This document shows positions 13,076 to 22,674 of a stretch of DNA of 40,702 nt, piece after piece. The DNA is from a virus: the IMG/VR virus record IMGVR_UViG_3300036853_000241, positions 1 through 40,702 of that record; one strand, written 5' to 3'. The first letter of the stretch is position 1. Each line of letters opens with the position of its first letter. The notes beneath the pieces were generated by a model. The model saw only the letters and a program-made list of their open reading frames with translations, had not been told where the DNA came from and ran no database searches. A program made the translations under genes and the position numbers.

Positions 13076-15385
13076 GTGAGCAAGGGCAAGCCCAAGCCCA
13101 AAGGGACCGGTTCGCGCAGCTCCAAAGCCGCCAAGAAGACACAGCGGTCGAAGGACGCCCCGCGCACCAAATCGAAAGCTGCGCCGCCCGCGAAGCCGCC
13201 CAAACCACCCACGACGTCAGCAGCTCCCGCCGGTGACGATTACGACAAGCACCGCGCCGCGATGGCCGTGGCCAGTCGCGCCCGCTCGCAGAAGGGCCGG
13301 GAGATCGGCGACATCCCGGATATTGAGGATCCCAAGCGGCGGGAAGCGTGCTCGAAGTCGCTCAAGCTCCACTGTGAGACCTACCACCCCGAAGCGTTCT
13401 ATCTGGGCTGGTCCGACGATCACCTGCGTGCGATCGACCGGATCCAGGAGTCGCTCACGCAGGGCGGTCTGTTCGCGCTCGCAATGGACCGCGGCAAAGG
13501 GAAGACGACACTTTGCCGCGTGGCCGCGGAGTGGGTGACCCTCAACGCCATTCGCCGCTACGCGTTCGCGATCGGCGCCAACTCGCAAAAGGCCCTCGAC
13601 ACGCTCGATGCCCTGAAGTTGATGCTCCGTTTCAACTTGATGCTGGCCGCGGATTACCCGGAAGTGTCGTGGCCGGCCCGCTGTCTCCAGGGCATCGCCA
13701 ACCGAGCGACGGGGCAAACGTGTAACGGCGAATCGACGCTGATTGACTGGTCGGGTGACACCATCGTGTTCCCCACCGTTCCCCCGCCGGCCAACTGGCC
13801 GAAACACTGGAAGCTCCGCGCCGACGGGATGGTCCCCACCTCCGGCGCAATCATCTCCGCATCGGGCTTAACCGGTGAGGGGATCCGCGGCAGCTTGAAG
13901 ACGCTCACAACGGGCGAGATGGTCCGGCCGGACTTCGTGTTGCTCGACGATCCGCAGACGCCGGAGAGCGCGCGGTCGCTCATTCAGAACCAGGTCCGCG
14001 AGCAGCTCGTCTCGGCCGACGTGCTCGGCATGGCCGGGCCGGGTAAGACGATCGCCGCGGTGATGCCCTGCACCGTCATTGAGCCCGGCGACATGGTCGA
14101 CCGGATCCTCGACCGCAAGAAACACCCGCTCTGGCGCGGCCAGCGGACGGGGATCTTGAAGTCGATGCCGAAGAACCTCGCGGCGTGGGATCCTTACTTC
14201 GACCTCTACAGCTCGTGCGCACAGTTGGAGCCGCCCGACTTCACGGAGTCGAACGCGTACTACCGTTCACACCAGATCGAGCTGGAAGAGGGTGCGGAAG
14301 CGAGCTGGAGGGACCGCAAGTTGCCGACGGAGGTGAGCGCGATTCAGCACGCGATGCACCTCTACTTCCGCGATCCGTTTGCGTTCTGGGCTGAGTACAT
14401 GAACCAGCCCAAGCCGCTGCACGCGGTCGCGGCGTCGGTACTCGATCCCGAAGTGATCGCGAAGAAGGTGACCAACGTCCCGCGGCTCATCGTGCCGCGG
14501 TCCTGCACGCGGTTAACGGCGTTTATCGACGTCGGCGTGCACGTGCTCTGGTATTGCGTGGTTGGCTGGGATGAACGGTTCGGCGGCCAGGTGCTCGATT
14601 ACGGTTCGTTCCCCGACCAGGAGCAGCTCTACTTCACCGCGGCCAGCGCCAGACTCACGCTCACGCAAATGCCCGGAATGGCGAACCTCCCCGCGGAATC
14701 GATCGTGTTCGCGGGGCTCTCGGCTGTTTCGCAGCGGATCCACGGCCGCAAGTACCTCCAGGAAGAAACCGGCAACGAACTCTCCGTCGAGCGGACGCTC
14801 AACGACGCCAACTACGGCCCGCTGACCGACGCGGTGTACGACTTCTGCCGGCGCGACAAACACTCCGATAAGCTGCTCCCCTCGCACGGGAAATACATCG
14901 GGCCGAAGGCCACGCCGATCGCCAACTGGCAGAAGCGCGAGGGTGAGCGGATCGGGCCGGGCTGGCGGATCTCCAACGCCGAGGCCGGCAAGCGTGGGCG
15001 GAAGGTTGTGTTCGACACCAACAAGTTCAAGACGTTCGTCGCGGAGCGGTTGCGCACGCCCTACGGCGCGCCGGGCTGCTTATCGCTCTACGCGGGCTCG
15101 CCGGCCGAACACCAGATGTTCGCGGACCACTGCGCGGCGGAATATCCGAAGCCGAAGCCGCCCAACGGGATCGCCGGATTCGAGGTCGACGAGTGGCTCG
15201 AACGCGTCGGGCGGGACAATCACCTGTGGGACTGTCTCGTCGGCTGCGCCGTGGGCGCGTCGATCCAGGGCGTGCGCTGGGATCCAGGAACCGCCGTCGG
15301 TGCGCCGCCACCGAAGAAGAAGTCGAAGAAGGTGCTCGACGTCGAGCAGTTGTACCGCGAGGCCCATCCAAATGAGGTGTGGTGA
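13076..15385 (+). CDS. terL: Large terminase subunit (GpA-like)
   Basis: 769 residues. DNA-packaging motor ATPase and nuclease acting at the procapsid portal. Residues 1-55 are a Lys/Pro-rich extension. The ATPase part has a Walker A-like DRGKGKTT (138-145) and Walker B FVLLDDP (D291, D292). The nuclease part has FIDVGVH (D485), and near the C-terminus DNHLWD (D714, D719) supplies further acidic residues. Length and order fit the lambda gpA family. The GTG start follows AAGGGAATCAC. It heads the packaging and capsid module. Confidence 0.9.
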   Translation: MSKGKPKPKGTGSRSSKAAKKTQRSKDAPRTKSKAAPPAKPPKPPTTSAAPAGDDYDKHRAAMAVASRARSQKGREIGDIPDIEDPKRREACSKSLKLHCETYHPEAFYLGWSDDHLRAIDRIQESLTQGGLFALAMDRGKGKTTLCRVAAEWVTLNAIRRYAFAIGANSQKALDTLDALKLMLRFNLMLAADYPEVSWPARCLQGIANRATGQTCNGESTLIDWSGDTIVFPTVPPPANWPKHWKLRADGMVPTSGAIISASGLTGEGIRGSLKTLTTGEMVRPDFVLLDDPQTPESARSLIQNQVREQLVSADVLGMAGPGKTIAAVMPCTVIEPGDMVDRILDRKKHPLWRGQRTGILKSMPKNLAAWDPYFDLYSSCAQLEPPDFTESNAYYRSHQIELEEGAEASWRDRKLPTEVSAIQHAMHLYFRDPFAFWAEYMNQPKPLHAVAASVLDPEVIAKKVTNVPRLIVPRSCTRLTAFIDVGVHVLWYCVVGWDERFGGQVLDYGSFPDQEQLYFTAASARLTLTQMPGMANLPAESIVFAGLSAVSQRIHGRKYLQEETGNELSVERTLNDANYGPLTDAVYDFCRRDKHSDKLLPSHGKYIGPKATPIANWQKREGERIGPGWRISNAEAGKRGRKVVFDTNKFKTFVAERLRTPYGAPGCLSLYAGSPAEHQMFADHCAAEYPKPKPPNGIAGFEVDEWLERVGRDNHLWDCLVGCAVGASIQGVRWDPGTAVGAPPPKKKSKKVLDVEQLYREAHPNEVW

Positions 15386-15849
15386 TGAGTGAGGCGAACA
15401 AGAGCGACAAGCCCGGCAAAAATCCCTGGTGGGAACTGTTCGAGACGAGAGAGGCAATCCGGCAAATGTCCACTGTTGCGGACCTTGAGAAGCTCGCGGA
15501 GCGGGATGCGACAGTCCGTCACTTCTTCCGCGCGTGGCGGTACGGTGCTTTCGCGAGCTTTGAGCAATGCCTGATTGCGCTGGCGTTGCACCTGGCCGAA
15601 ACGAATCGGAAATTGATCGACGCCCAAATGCGATTATCGATGCTCGCCGGAGTCGACTTCGCTCGCGACCTGGTCGGGGCGCACGCCGCGGCTGTCGGCA
15701 ACCATGTTGTGCAGAAGAAGGTGGATCAGATCGTTCAGGAAATGCTCAGCCACGAACCGCCGCGCGAGTTCTCGACGCAAGGCAAGTCGATCGAGTTACC
15801 CGGCGACTTCGTTCCTCCGATCGAACGCGGGGAGGACAAGCCCCAGTGA
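15385..15849 (+). CDS. Hypothetical protein between terminase and portal
   Basis: 154 residues, helical with aromatic clusters (VRHFFRAWRYGAFASFEQC) and a Pro-rich C-terminal tail. Start ATG 15385 overlaps the terminase stop (TGATG). No family recognised. Its place suggests a virion assembly or packaging accessory. Confidence 0.65.
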   Translation: MSEANKSDKPGKNPWWELFETREAIRQMSTVADLEKLAERDATVRHFFRAWRYGAFASFEQCLIALALHLAETNRKLIDAQMRLSMLAGVDFARDLVGAHAAAVGNHVVQKKVDQIVQEMLSHEPPREFSTQGKSIELPGDFVPPIERGEDKPQ

Positions 15850-16046
15850 GCATCTCTCCCTCTCGCTGTCCGAAATGCACCCGCCGAATGAACGTGTACA
15901 CGACACGGACAACGGCGACGAAGACGATTCGGACGCGGCAGTGTTCCAACCCGGCGTGCCGGCATCAGATTCGAACCGAAGAGCGTGTCGTCTGCGCCAG
16001 TGTTCGACGCCGGCCGAAGAGCGAGGAACCGCGCCCGGCCGCGTGA
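15846..16046 (+). CDS. Small zinc-ribbon protein
   Basis: 66 residues from GTG 15846, overlapping the previous stop. CPKC near residue 8 and CSNPAC near residue 33 form a zinc ribbon like those of Ogr/Delta late-gene activators, with basic residues between. The Ogr-like reading (phage late transcription activator) is plausible by size and cysteine pattern, but the C-terminus is unusual and the position unlike P2. Confidence 0.55.
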   Translation: MSISPSRCPKCTRRMNVYTTRTTATKTIRTRQCSNPACRHQIRTEERVVCASVRRRPKSEEPRPAA

Positions 16047-16066
16047 TGAGCGGCCCGTCTTTTCAA

Positions 16067-16089
16067 AAAAGTCCAGGCCCTGGACTTTT
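16067..16089 (+). terminator. Near-palindrome hairpin after the zinc-ribbon gene
   Basis: Eleven-base inverted arms at 16067-16077 and 16079-16089 are separated by one base. The stem would end in CTTTTCTTC, so it could terminate transcription weakly in either direction. It lies in the 153-base gap before the gene at 16200. Confidence 0.45.
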
Positions 16090-16199
16090 CTTCGCCAATT
16101 CACTTCCGCGAACCACCTCCCACGCTTCGCGCCGTCGCTCCCATCACGAAGAGTAAACGAGTACCTCGCGTTTGCTCTTCCTGACGGGAGCGCCATACC

Positions 16200-16454
16200 G
16201 TGGCCGATTCGACCGATCTCACGTCGGACATCGCGCAGCAAGCCGTGGAACCGGCGTCGTCTTCGGGCGATGGCCAATCCACTTCCGGCCGATCGATCGG
16301 CGACCTCATCAAGGCTCAACAGTTCCTGGACGGCAAGCGGGCGATGCGGAAGCGTCGCCGCGGCATCCGCATGACTCAACTCGTCCCGCCCGGCCCGCTC
16401 GACGATTGCGGCCGTGCGACGGGCGGAACCACTTGCGACGGGGGTTGCGTCTAG
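16200..16454 (+). CDS. Small protein in the head-tail joining (gpW) position
   Basis: 84 residues with a GTG start. A Ser/Gly-rich N-terminus is followed by SIGDLIKAQQFLDGKRAMRKRRRG, a helix and basic loop. In lambda a small joining protein, gpW, lies between terminase and portal; the place and size agree, but the sequence is not clearly that family. Its stop is one base before the portal GTG. Confidence 0.55.
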   Translation: MADSTDLTSDIAQQAVEPASSSGDGQSTSGRSIGDLIKAQQFLDGKRAMRKRRRGIRMTQLVPPGPLDDCGRATGGTTCDGGCV

Positions 16455-16455
16455 C

Positions 16456-19053
16456 GTGTTCGACTGGCTGCGATCGCGATTCGGCTGGGGGCGCGGTACC
16501 GAAACCGCACGCCCCACGCCTCTACGCGCACGCTACGAGAACGCACAGACCACGCCCGAGAACCAACGCTCCTGGTGGGCGGTCGATTATCTCTCGGCGA
16601 AGGCCGCGAACAGTTTCCAGGTCCGCCGGATCCTCCGAACACGAAGCCGCCATGAAGTTGCAAACAACCCCATCCTCTTTGGCGTGGTCCACTCCAACGC
16701 TGACGACCTCATCGACACCGGCCCGACGATCCAGGTCTACACCGACAACGCGAAATACAACCGTCTTGTCGAAGGCTCCTGGAAAGAATGGTGCGAAGAA
16801 GTCGGGTTAACGGAGAAGGTCCGCACGACGAAGCTCGCGAAGTCGGTCGACGGTGAAGGGTTCCTCATCACGAAGACCGTGGAGGACCTCGAACACCCGG
16901 TCAAACTCTACCCCTGCGACGTCGAAGCCGACCAGATCACAACCCCAGTGCCGAAGAACATCGGCGAGCTGTGGGTCGATGGGCTCGAACTGCACCCGGT
17001 TACCGGAAAGCCGACGCACTACACGGTCTTGAAGACTCACCCCGGCGATTACTTCTTCCCCGATTTGAACCCGCTGGCAACCGAGCGGATCCAGGCCCGG
17101 CACGTCGTCCACTGGTTCACCCAGTCGCGGCCCGGCCAGGTTCGCGGTGTGCCGATCTTCACGCCCTCCCTCGACCTCTTCAGCGAGCTGCGCGCGTACC
17201 GTAAGGCCGTGCTCGGCGCCGCGGAGATCGCGGCGGACTACGCCGCGGTGATGGAGCAGGACCGCGAGGCCGGGGCCTACCCCGACGACGACGAGGACAA
17301 CGACGCCGAGTACCAGGCGTTTAGCCGCGTGCCGCTGTCGCGGAAGATGCTGACCGTGCTGCCACCCGGCGGCAAGATGAACCAGCTCGACCCGAAGCAG
17401 CCGACGACCACGTACGAGATGTTCCAGGAGAAGTGCCTCGGCGAAGCGTGCCGGCCGCTCTCCTACCCGCTCAACCTGGCGCTTGGCACGTCGCAGAAGT
17501 TCAACTTCAGCTCGGCGAAGCTCGACCACATCAATTACCGCAACTCCCTTTCGATCGAACGCGACCAGTGCGCGAAGATGGTGCTCGAACGGATCTTCCG
17601 CGCGTGGTTTGAAGAAGCGGTGCTCTGCGGTGCGATCCCGGCATTCCAAGGTCTCACGGTCCCACCGCACGAATGGCACTGGCCGGGCTACGAGCCGCTT
17701 GACCCAGTCACCGACGCGCAGGCCGATCACGAACGGCTCAGTAACGGCTCGGACACGTGGCAACGGTTCTGGGCACGCCGCGGCCTGGATTACCGCGACG
17801 TGTTCCGGCAACAGGCCGCGGAGCAAGAGGAAATCGACACGCTCGGCCTCCAGTTCGGCGAACCGGCGTCGAAGACGATCAGCGAAACGCAGGACCTCAC
17901 CGACGACGGATCCGGCACGCCGCCCAACAAGGCGACCGCACACCGCCAGTTGTGGCGGAACTTCGTTCGTGCACGGGCGGCACTGCTGCGTGCGACGAAG
18001 GACGACAACGGCCAGGAGCACGACGACAAGGGCCGGTTCGGCGAGGGCGGCGGGGGCGGGGAGAAGGACGGCTCCGATAAGGGCGACAAGAAACCGAATC
18101 CCGAACATGCCGAGCATCACGACCGCTGGCGAAAGGAAGACGACGAGGTCGAAACCAAGCGTGAGAAGGAAGACGACGAGGTCGAAACCAAGCGTGAGAA
18201 GGAAGACGCGGTCATCGAGAAATCACGCCAGAAGCAAGAGCAGCAGACGGAGAAGGAACTCGCCAAAAAGCATGCTGCCGAAAACCGCCAGGTCGAACGC
18301 GAGCGTGCGGCCGAAGACAAGAAGACCGAGCGTGACCGCAGCCAAGAAGATAAGAAGGTCGAGCGGTCGCGAGAGAAGGAAGACGACGAACTCGAACGCG
18401 AGGAAGAACGGGAGCGGGAGCGGGTCGGCTACGGCGACAAAGAAGAAGAGATGTATGGCCGCCAGGAAACCGAGGAGAAGTCACTCAAGGAAAAGCACGA
18501 GCAGGCTCACGAATCACTCAAGCGTGACGTTCTCGATCGGGTCGAGAAGGGCGAACTGACGGCGCCGGAAGCCCAAGAATCGATCGACGAGCAAAGGCGA
18601 GTGCAGGAACGGGAACGAAAAGAACTCGTTCAGAAGCACATGCAGGAAGAACAAGACCTCTACGAGACGTTAGAGACCCCCAAGAAGAAGACCGAGATCG
18701 AAGACCAGCGCGACGAGGAAGACGGGGATCGCGAAGAACGCCGGTCAGAAGAAGACAGCAAGCGAGAAGAAAACCGGGAGAAGGAAGACGAAGAGCGCGA
18801 AGAACGCCAATCCAATGAACGCTCCAGCTTGGAGCGTAAGTGGGAGAGGGAAGACGAAGATCGCGAACAACATCGATCGGAAGAAGACGAGGATCGCGCC
18901 AGCAAGAGGGATCAGGAAGACGCCGAACGATACCAACAGCGCAAGAACGATCAGCCTGGCGCGCACGAGGCTTACTACGACGCCGACAACCACAAGCGGC
19001 ACGGCGACACGAAAGCCGACGCGGCGCGGCGGGGGGCGGTCCATGCGCATTAA
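16456..19053 (+). CDS. Portal protein (lambda gpB-like) with long charged C-terminal extension
   Basis: 865 residues. The first ~515 residues are a lambda-family portal: N-terminal helices, NNPILFGVVHSNADDLIDTGP, GEGFLITKT, HVVHWFTQSRPGQVRGVPIF and PLSYPLNLALG are typical. It forms the packaging vertex of the head. The remaining ~350 residues are an almost pure Glu/Lys/Arg/Asp coiled coil beginning after a Gly-rich hinge near EHDDKGRFGEGGGGG, with short repeats such as EDDEVETKREK. Lambda portals end near 530, so this is an unusual addition, perhaps scaffold-like. GTG start directly after the preceding gene. Confidence 0.88.
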   Translation: MFDWLRSRFGWGRGTETARPTPLRARYENAQTTPENQRSWWAVDYLSAKAANSFQVRRILRTRSRHEVANNPILFGVVHSNADDLIDTGPTIQVYTDNAKYNRLVEGSWKEWCEEVGLTEKVRTTKLAKSVDGEGFLITKTVEDLEHPVKLYPCDVEADQITTPVPKNIGELWVDGLELHPVTGKPTHYTVLKTHPGDYFFPDLNPLATERIQARHVVHWFTQSRPGQVRGVPIFTPSLDLFSELRAYRKAVLGAAEIAADYAAVMEQDREAGAYPDDDEDNDAEYQAFSRVPLSRKMLTVLPPGGKMNQLDPKQPTTTYEMFQEKCLGEACRPLSYPLNLALGTSQKFNFSSAKLDHINYRNSLSIERDQCAKMVLERIFRAWFEEAVLCGAIPAFQGLTVPPHEWHWPGYEPLDPVTDAQADHERLSNGSDTWQRFWARRGLDYRDVFRQQAAEQEEIDTLGLQFGEPASKTISETQDLTDDGSGTPPNKATAHRQLWRNFVRARAALLRATKDDNGQEHDDKGRFGEGGGGGEKDGSDKGDKKPNPEHAEHHDRWRKEDDEVETKREKEDDEVETKREKEDAVIEKSRQKQEQQTEKELAKKHAAENRQVERERAAEDKKTERDRSQEDKKVERSREKEDDELEREEERERERVGYGDKEEEMYGRQETEEKSLKEKHEQAHESLKRDVLDRVEKGELTAPEAQESIDEQRRVQERERKELVQKHMQEEQDLYETLETPKKKTEIEDQRDEEDGDREERRSEEDSKREENREKEDEEREERQSNERSSLERKWEREDEDREQHRSEEDEDRASKRDQEDAERYQQRKNDQPGAHEAYYDADNHKRHGDTKADAARRGAVHAH
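18133..18198 (+). repeat. 33-bp tandem repeat in the portal extension
   Basis: Two exact consecutive copies, 18133-18165 and 18166-18198, encode an 11-residue Glu/Lys/Asp-rich unit. They show recent slippage or duplication in the coiled-coil tail. Confidence 0.8.
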
Positions 19054-21406
19054 CGCCGCCCAACGCGACGAGCCCAAAGCCTTCACCGCGGCCAGCGGTG
19101 TCAAGGCCGAGATCGCTGAGCCGACCGCCAAGTCGAAGTCGAAGCTCGCGACCTTCTCCGGCAACGCGTACACCGGCGCGGTGATGAAGCCGGAAGGCTG
19201 GTGGCAAAACATCATCGTGGATCTCTCCGGCGTCCGGCTCGGCTCAAAGAGCCGGCCGGTTCTCCGGCAGCACGATCACAACCAGATCGTCGGCCACACG
19301 ACCGACGTCAAGGTGACCGAGCAGGGGATTGAGATTGCCGGCGTGTGCAGCGGCCAGACCGAGCACGTCGCGAAGGTCGTCGATCCGGCGAAGAACGGGT
19401 TCCCCTGGCAGTTAAGTATTGGGGCTAACCCGGTTCGCACGGAGTACCTCGAAGCCGGCGAGACCGCGACGGTCAACGGCCGCGAGGTGTCCGGACCGCT
19501 CACGATCAGCCGCGAAACCGAATTAGGTGAAATCAGTTTTGTTCCGCTGGGAGCCGACGGGGAAACCTCGGCCACCGTCAGCGCTTCCACACGAAAGGGG
19601 TACACGCCCATGTACCGCAAAATGCTCAAGGCCGCGAAAGCCAATGGTTTGAAAGCCGCGCAAAAGTACGCGGACGAGGACATCGACAAGATGGATGAGA
19701 AGGAAGCCAAGGCCGCACTGAAGAAGTGCATGAAGGCCGAGGACGCCCCGGAAAAGAAAGTCGATGCTGACGACGACGAGGACGCCGACAAGGCGAAAGC
19801 CAAGGCTCGCGCGGCCGACGATGACGAAGAAGACGACGACGAGGACAAGAAAGCCGAAGCGGCGGCTCGCAAACGCGTCCAGGCGGCGCGCACGGCCGAG
19901 GCGAACGAGGTTCGCCGCTGTGAGGCGATCCGCGCCGCGGGGGCGAAGCAAGGCGTCACGCAAATTGAAATCGCCGACGACAAGGGCGCGAAGAAGAAGG
20001 TCAACCTCATCGCCCACGCGATCGAGGAAGGCTGGACGATCGAGAAGACCGAACTCGAAGCCATGCGCGCCGCACGACCCGGCGCAAGCGCCGGCGGTCC
20101 ACACTTCCACATTGTCAACCGGCCGGAAGTCAACGACGCGGTTTTGGAGTGCGCCGTCTTCCAGGCCGCCGGCGACAAGTTCCAGTTGTTCGATAACGAG
20201 TTCTACCGCCGCGAGGACAACGACCGCGGCCGGATCAGCCCGCGCGAGCAAAAGCGGATTCAGGCCGAACTCAACGCCCGGTATCCCGACCAGGTGCAAC
20301 AGGCGGCACACACCACGTTCAAGGGCCGGATCGGACTCCAGCAGCTCCTGACCACGATCGCCGCGGCCAACGGCTACCGCGGCAGCGAAGTGATCCGCGA
20401 CGACGGCGACCTCGCCTCGACCGCGCATTACTGCATGATCCGCGCCGACGGCGCGAGCACCAGCTCGCTCGCCAACGTGCTCGCCAACGTACTCAACAAG
20501 AACATGCTCCAGGGCTACCTGTGGGTTGACGGTGCCTGGAAGGAAGTTTCCTCGATCGGATCGGTCAAGGACTTCAAGCCGACGAAGAACATCAATCTTT
20601 TCGGCGACTTCGAGTTCCAGGACTTGGGCGCATCGGGCGAGTTGAAGAACGCGTCGATCCAGGACCAGGCGTTCTCGAACCAGGCGAGCACGTCGGGCCG
20701 GATCCTGACCATCCCGCGGACGCACATCATCAACGACGATCTCGGCGCCCTCACCACCGTGCCGATGCTGATGGGCCGCGGGGCGGGGCTCAAGCTCAAC
20801 AAGGCGTTCTGGACGAAGTACATGAACCCCGGCAAGGACGACGGCGGCTCCACCGACTTCTACGCGACCACGCACACCATCACCGGCGCGGTCGGCAACG
20901 CCAACTACCAGTCGGGTGCCGGAACGGTCCTTTCGTCGACGAGTCTGAACGCTGCGACGGTGCTCTTCGACAACCAGGTCGACCCACAGGGCAACCCGCT
21001 GGGCATCGATCCGGAGATTCTGCTCTACCCGCCGAACCTGGACAACACGGCGCGGGAACTCATGAACAGCGAGTACATCATCGCGACCGCGCTCGGCTCG
21101 ACCAGCTCGGCCGACGTGCGGCCGTCGAAGAACATCTGGCAGGGCCGGTACCGCCCCGTGAAGGCCCGGTACTTGAACAAGTCGGCGTTTACCGGCAACA
21201 GCACAACCGCCTGGTATCTGCTCGCCAACCCGGCCGTGTGCCCGGTGATCGAGGTCGTGTTCTTAAACGGCCAGCAGACGCCGACGGTGCAGACCGCCGG
21301 CCCCGACTTCCAGTTCAACATGCTCGGCATCACCGTGCGGGCGTTCTTCGACATCGGCGTCGAGAAGCAAAACTTCCGCGGCGGCGTGAAGTCGGCCGGA
21401 GCGTAA
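19043..21406 (+). CDS. Prohead protease fused to major capsid protein
   Basis: 787 residues. Residues 1-185 resemble a prohead protease: LRQHDHNQIVGH (H77) and WQLSIGANPV (S125) are the usual catalytic His and Ser settings. Residues about 190-330 are highly charged (ADDDDEDADKAKAKARAADD-type) and look like a scaffold segment. From about 340 to the end it is an HK97-fold-type major capsid protein by position and composition. ATG 19043 overlaps the portal end by 11 bases. An internal in-frame ATG (19611), preceded by AAAGGGGTACACGCCC, could give scaffold-capsid without protease. Confidence 0.85.
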   Translation: MRINAAQRDEPKAFTAASGVKAEIAEPTAKSKSKLATFSGNAYTGAVMKPEGWWQNIIVDLSGVRLGSKSRPVLRQHDHNQIVGHTTDVKVTEQGIEIAGVCSGQTEHVAKVVDPAKNGFPWQLSIGANPVRTEYLEAGETATVNGREVSGPLTISRETELGEISFVPLGADGETSATVSASTRKGYTPMYRKMLKAAKANGLKAAQKYADEDIDKMDEKEAKAALKKCMKAEDAPEKKVDADDDEDADKAKAKARAADDDEEDDDEDKKAEAAARKRVQAARTAEANEVRRCEAIRAAGAKQGVTQIEIADDKGAKKKVNLIAHAIEEGWTIEKTELEAMRAARPGASAGGPHFHIVNRPEVNDAVLECAVFQAAGDKFQLFDNEFYRREDNDRGRISPREQKRIQAELNARYPDQVQQAAHTTFKGRIGLQQLLTTIAAANGYRGSEVIRDDGDLASTAHYCMIRADGASTSSLANVLANVLNKNMLQGYLWVDGAWKEVSSIGSVKDFKPTKNINLFGDFEFQDLGASGELKNASIQDQAFSNQASTSGRILTIPRTHIINDDLGALTTVPMLMGRGAGLKLNKAFWTKYMNPGKDDGGSTDFYATTHTITGAVGNANYQSGAGTVLSSTSLNAATVLFDNQVDPQGNPLGIDPEILLYPPNLDNTARELMNSEYIIATALGSTSSADVRPSKNIWQGRYRPVKARYLNKSAFTGNSTTAWYLLANPAVCPVIEVVFLNGQQTPTVQTAGPDFQFNMLGITVRAFFDIGVEKQNFRGGVKSAGA

Positions 21407-21604
21407 TTGATCGCGTGATTGAGAACCCGCACATGCGGGAACTGGCGTGGGGTGTGCGTGGGGCACGCCGGGCTTTGTGGGGGACGCGGCGCGATGCCGC
21501 GCCTGGACGGATGGCCCGGAAGAGCCGGTTCGACTCCGGCCGCGTCAGCTTGACCGAAACGACCAGCGCGGCGCGAAGTCGCCGCTCGCCTTCTGGAGAT
21601 TGCA
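21407..21604 (+). ncRNA. Structured intergenic region with tRNA T-arm mimic
   Basis: 198 bases after the capsid gene with no gene. In order: CCCGCA...TGCGGG, GGCGTG...CACGCC, a long pair CGGGC...GCCCG enclosing GCGC...GCGC, then GCCGG-TTCGACT-CCGGC, which is a perfect tRNA T-arm, flanked by ACGCG...CGCGT pairing. A full cloverleaf fails because no normal anticodon arm fits. Function unknown. Confidence 0.5.
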
Positions 21605-22585
21605 ATGGCCATCAGTGAAGCTCTCGCCCGGCAAACCGGCGAGACCGTCGATTACACCCCGGACGCGGATATGTCCGGCGGCGAAGTCTTTCAGTTGAAG
21701 GACGGCCGCGCGGCCTCCATGCCCGGCGACATCCTGAGCGGCATCCTGGGTGCCGCGGACGTCAAGACCGGCAAAATCTTCCGGCTGCCGAAGACCGCGT
21801 CGATCGCGATCCTAAACGGCGGTCGGGTGTACTGGGATCACAGCGCCAACAAGGCGCATTACAAGAAGGTCGACGACCGGGACTTCTATCTCGGCCGCGC
21901 CGTGGGGGACTCGTCGGAATCCGACACGACCGTCGACGTGGCGTTCAACATCGACCCGCGATACGACATCGACCTGCACAACGATCCGGCCCTCACGGTA
22001 CTCGTCGGCACGCCGGCGGCGCTGGCCGTCTCGTTCAACTACCCGCGCCGGCTCGGCGGCTCGAACCTGTTCTACCTCTCGGCGACGAGCGAGGCGCAGA
22101 AGGTGGATTTGATCTCCACCGACGGCTTCGCCAAGGGCGCCAACGCGATCGTAGAATTCGCCTTCCGCGTTCCGGTCGGCGGGTCGGGTTCGGCGTCGGA
22201 TTACTCGATCGGCATCGCCAACGCCACCCACGCGTCCGACGCGGATACCATCGCCGACAGCGTGTTCATCCACCTCGACGGCGGCAGCACGAACATCTAC
22301 GCGGAATCCGACGACGGGACGACGGAAGTCGCGGCAACGGATACCACGATCGACTTCACCGCCGGCACGACCAATACCGTGCGCGTGGAAGTCTGGTTCG
22401 ACATGCGCGACCCGGCCGACGTGCAGATCTACGTCAACGGCGCACTCGTGCTCGGCTCGACGGTCTTCAATGTCGATGCCTACGCCGGGCCGTGGTACCT
22501 CCTGTTCCACCTGGAAAAGACGACCGGGACCGAAACGGCGGACTTCATCCTCGACTGGATGCGTGCCCGCCTCGGCCAGCAGTAA
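21605..22585 (+). CDS. Capsid decoration protein (DUF2190-like) with beta-sandwich domain
   Basis: 326 residues. The N-terminal ~110 residues fit DUF2190-type capsid cement proteins: a beta-rich core with GKIFRLPKTAS, GGRVYWDHSANKAHY and DFYLGRAVGDS. Residues about 135-326 look like a lectin or concanavalin-type sandwich (EFAFRVPVGG, VEVWFDMRDPADVQIYVNG). It probably sits on the capsid outside. It is paralogous to the next gene and is followed by a terminator. Confidence 0.75.
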   Translation: MAISEALARQTGETVDYTPDADMSGGEVFQLKDGRAASMPGDILSGILGAADVKTGKIFRLPKTASIAILNGGRVYWDHSANKAHYKKVDDRDFYLGRAVGDSSESDTTVDVAFNIDPRYDIDLHNDPALTVLVGTPAALAVSFNYPRRLGGSNLFYLSATSEAQKVDLISTDGFAKGANAIVEFAFRVPVGGSGSASDYSIGIANATHASDADTIADSVFIHLDGGSTNIYAESDDGTTEVAATDTTIDFTAGTTNTVRVEVWFDMRDPADVQIYVNGALVLGSTVFNVDAYAGPWYLLFHLEKTTGTETADFILDWMRARLGQQ

Positions 22586-22613
22586 GAAACACGCCCGGCC
22601 GAAAGGTCGGGTG

Positions 22614-22657
22614 ACCCGACAGAGGGCGAGCGCCCACGCCCCTGTCGGGTTCTTTTT
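22614..22657 (+). terminator. Rho-independent terminator between decoration paralogs
   Basis: Nine-bp arms ACCCGACAG (22614-22622) and CTGTCGGGT (22642-22650) are followed by TCTTTTT. The loop contains a further small GGGCG/CGCCC stem. It would lower expression of the second paralog and downstream genes. Confidence 0.75.
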
Positions 22658-22674
22658 CCGAACAGAGTTCGCCC

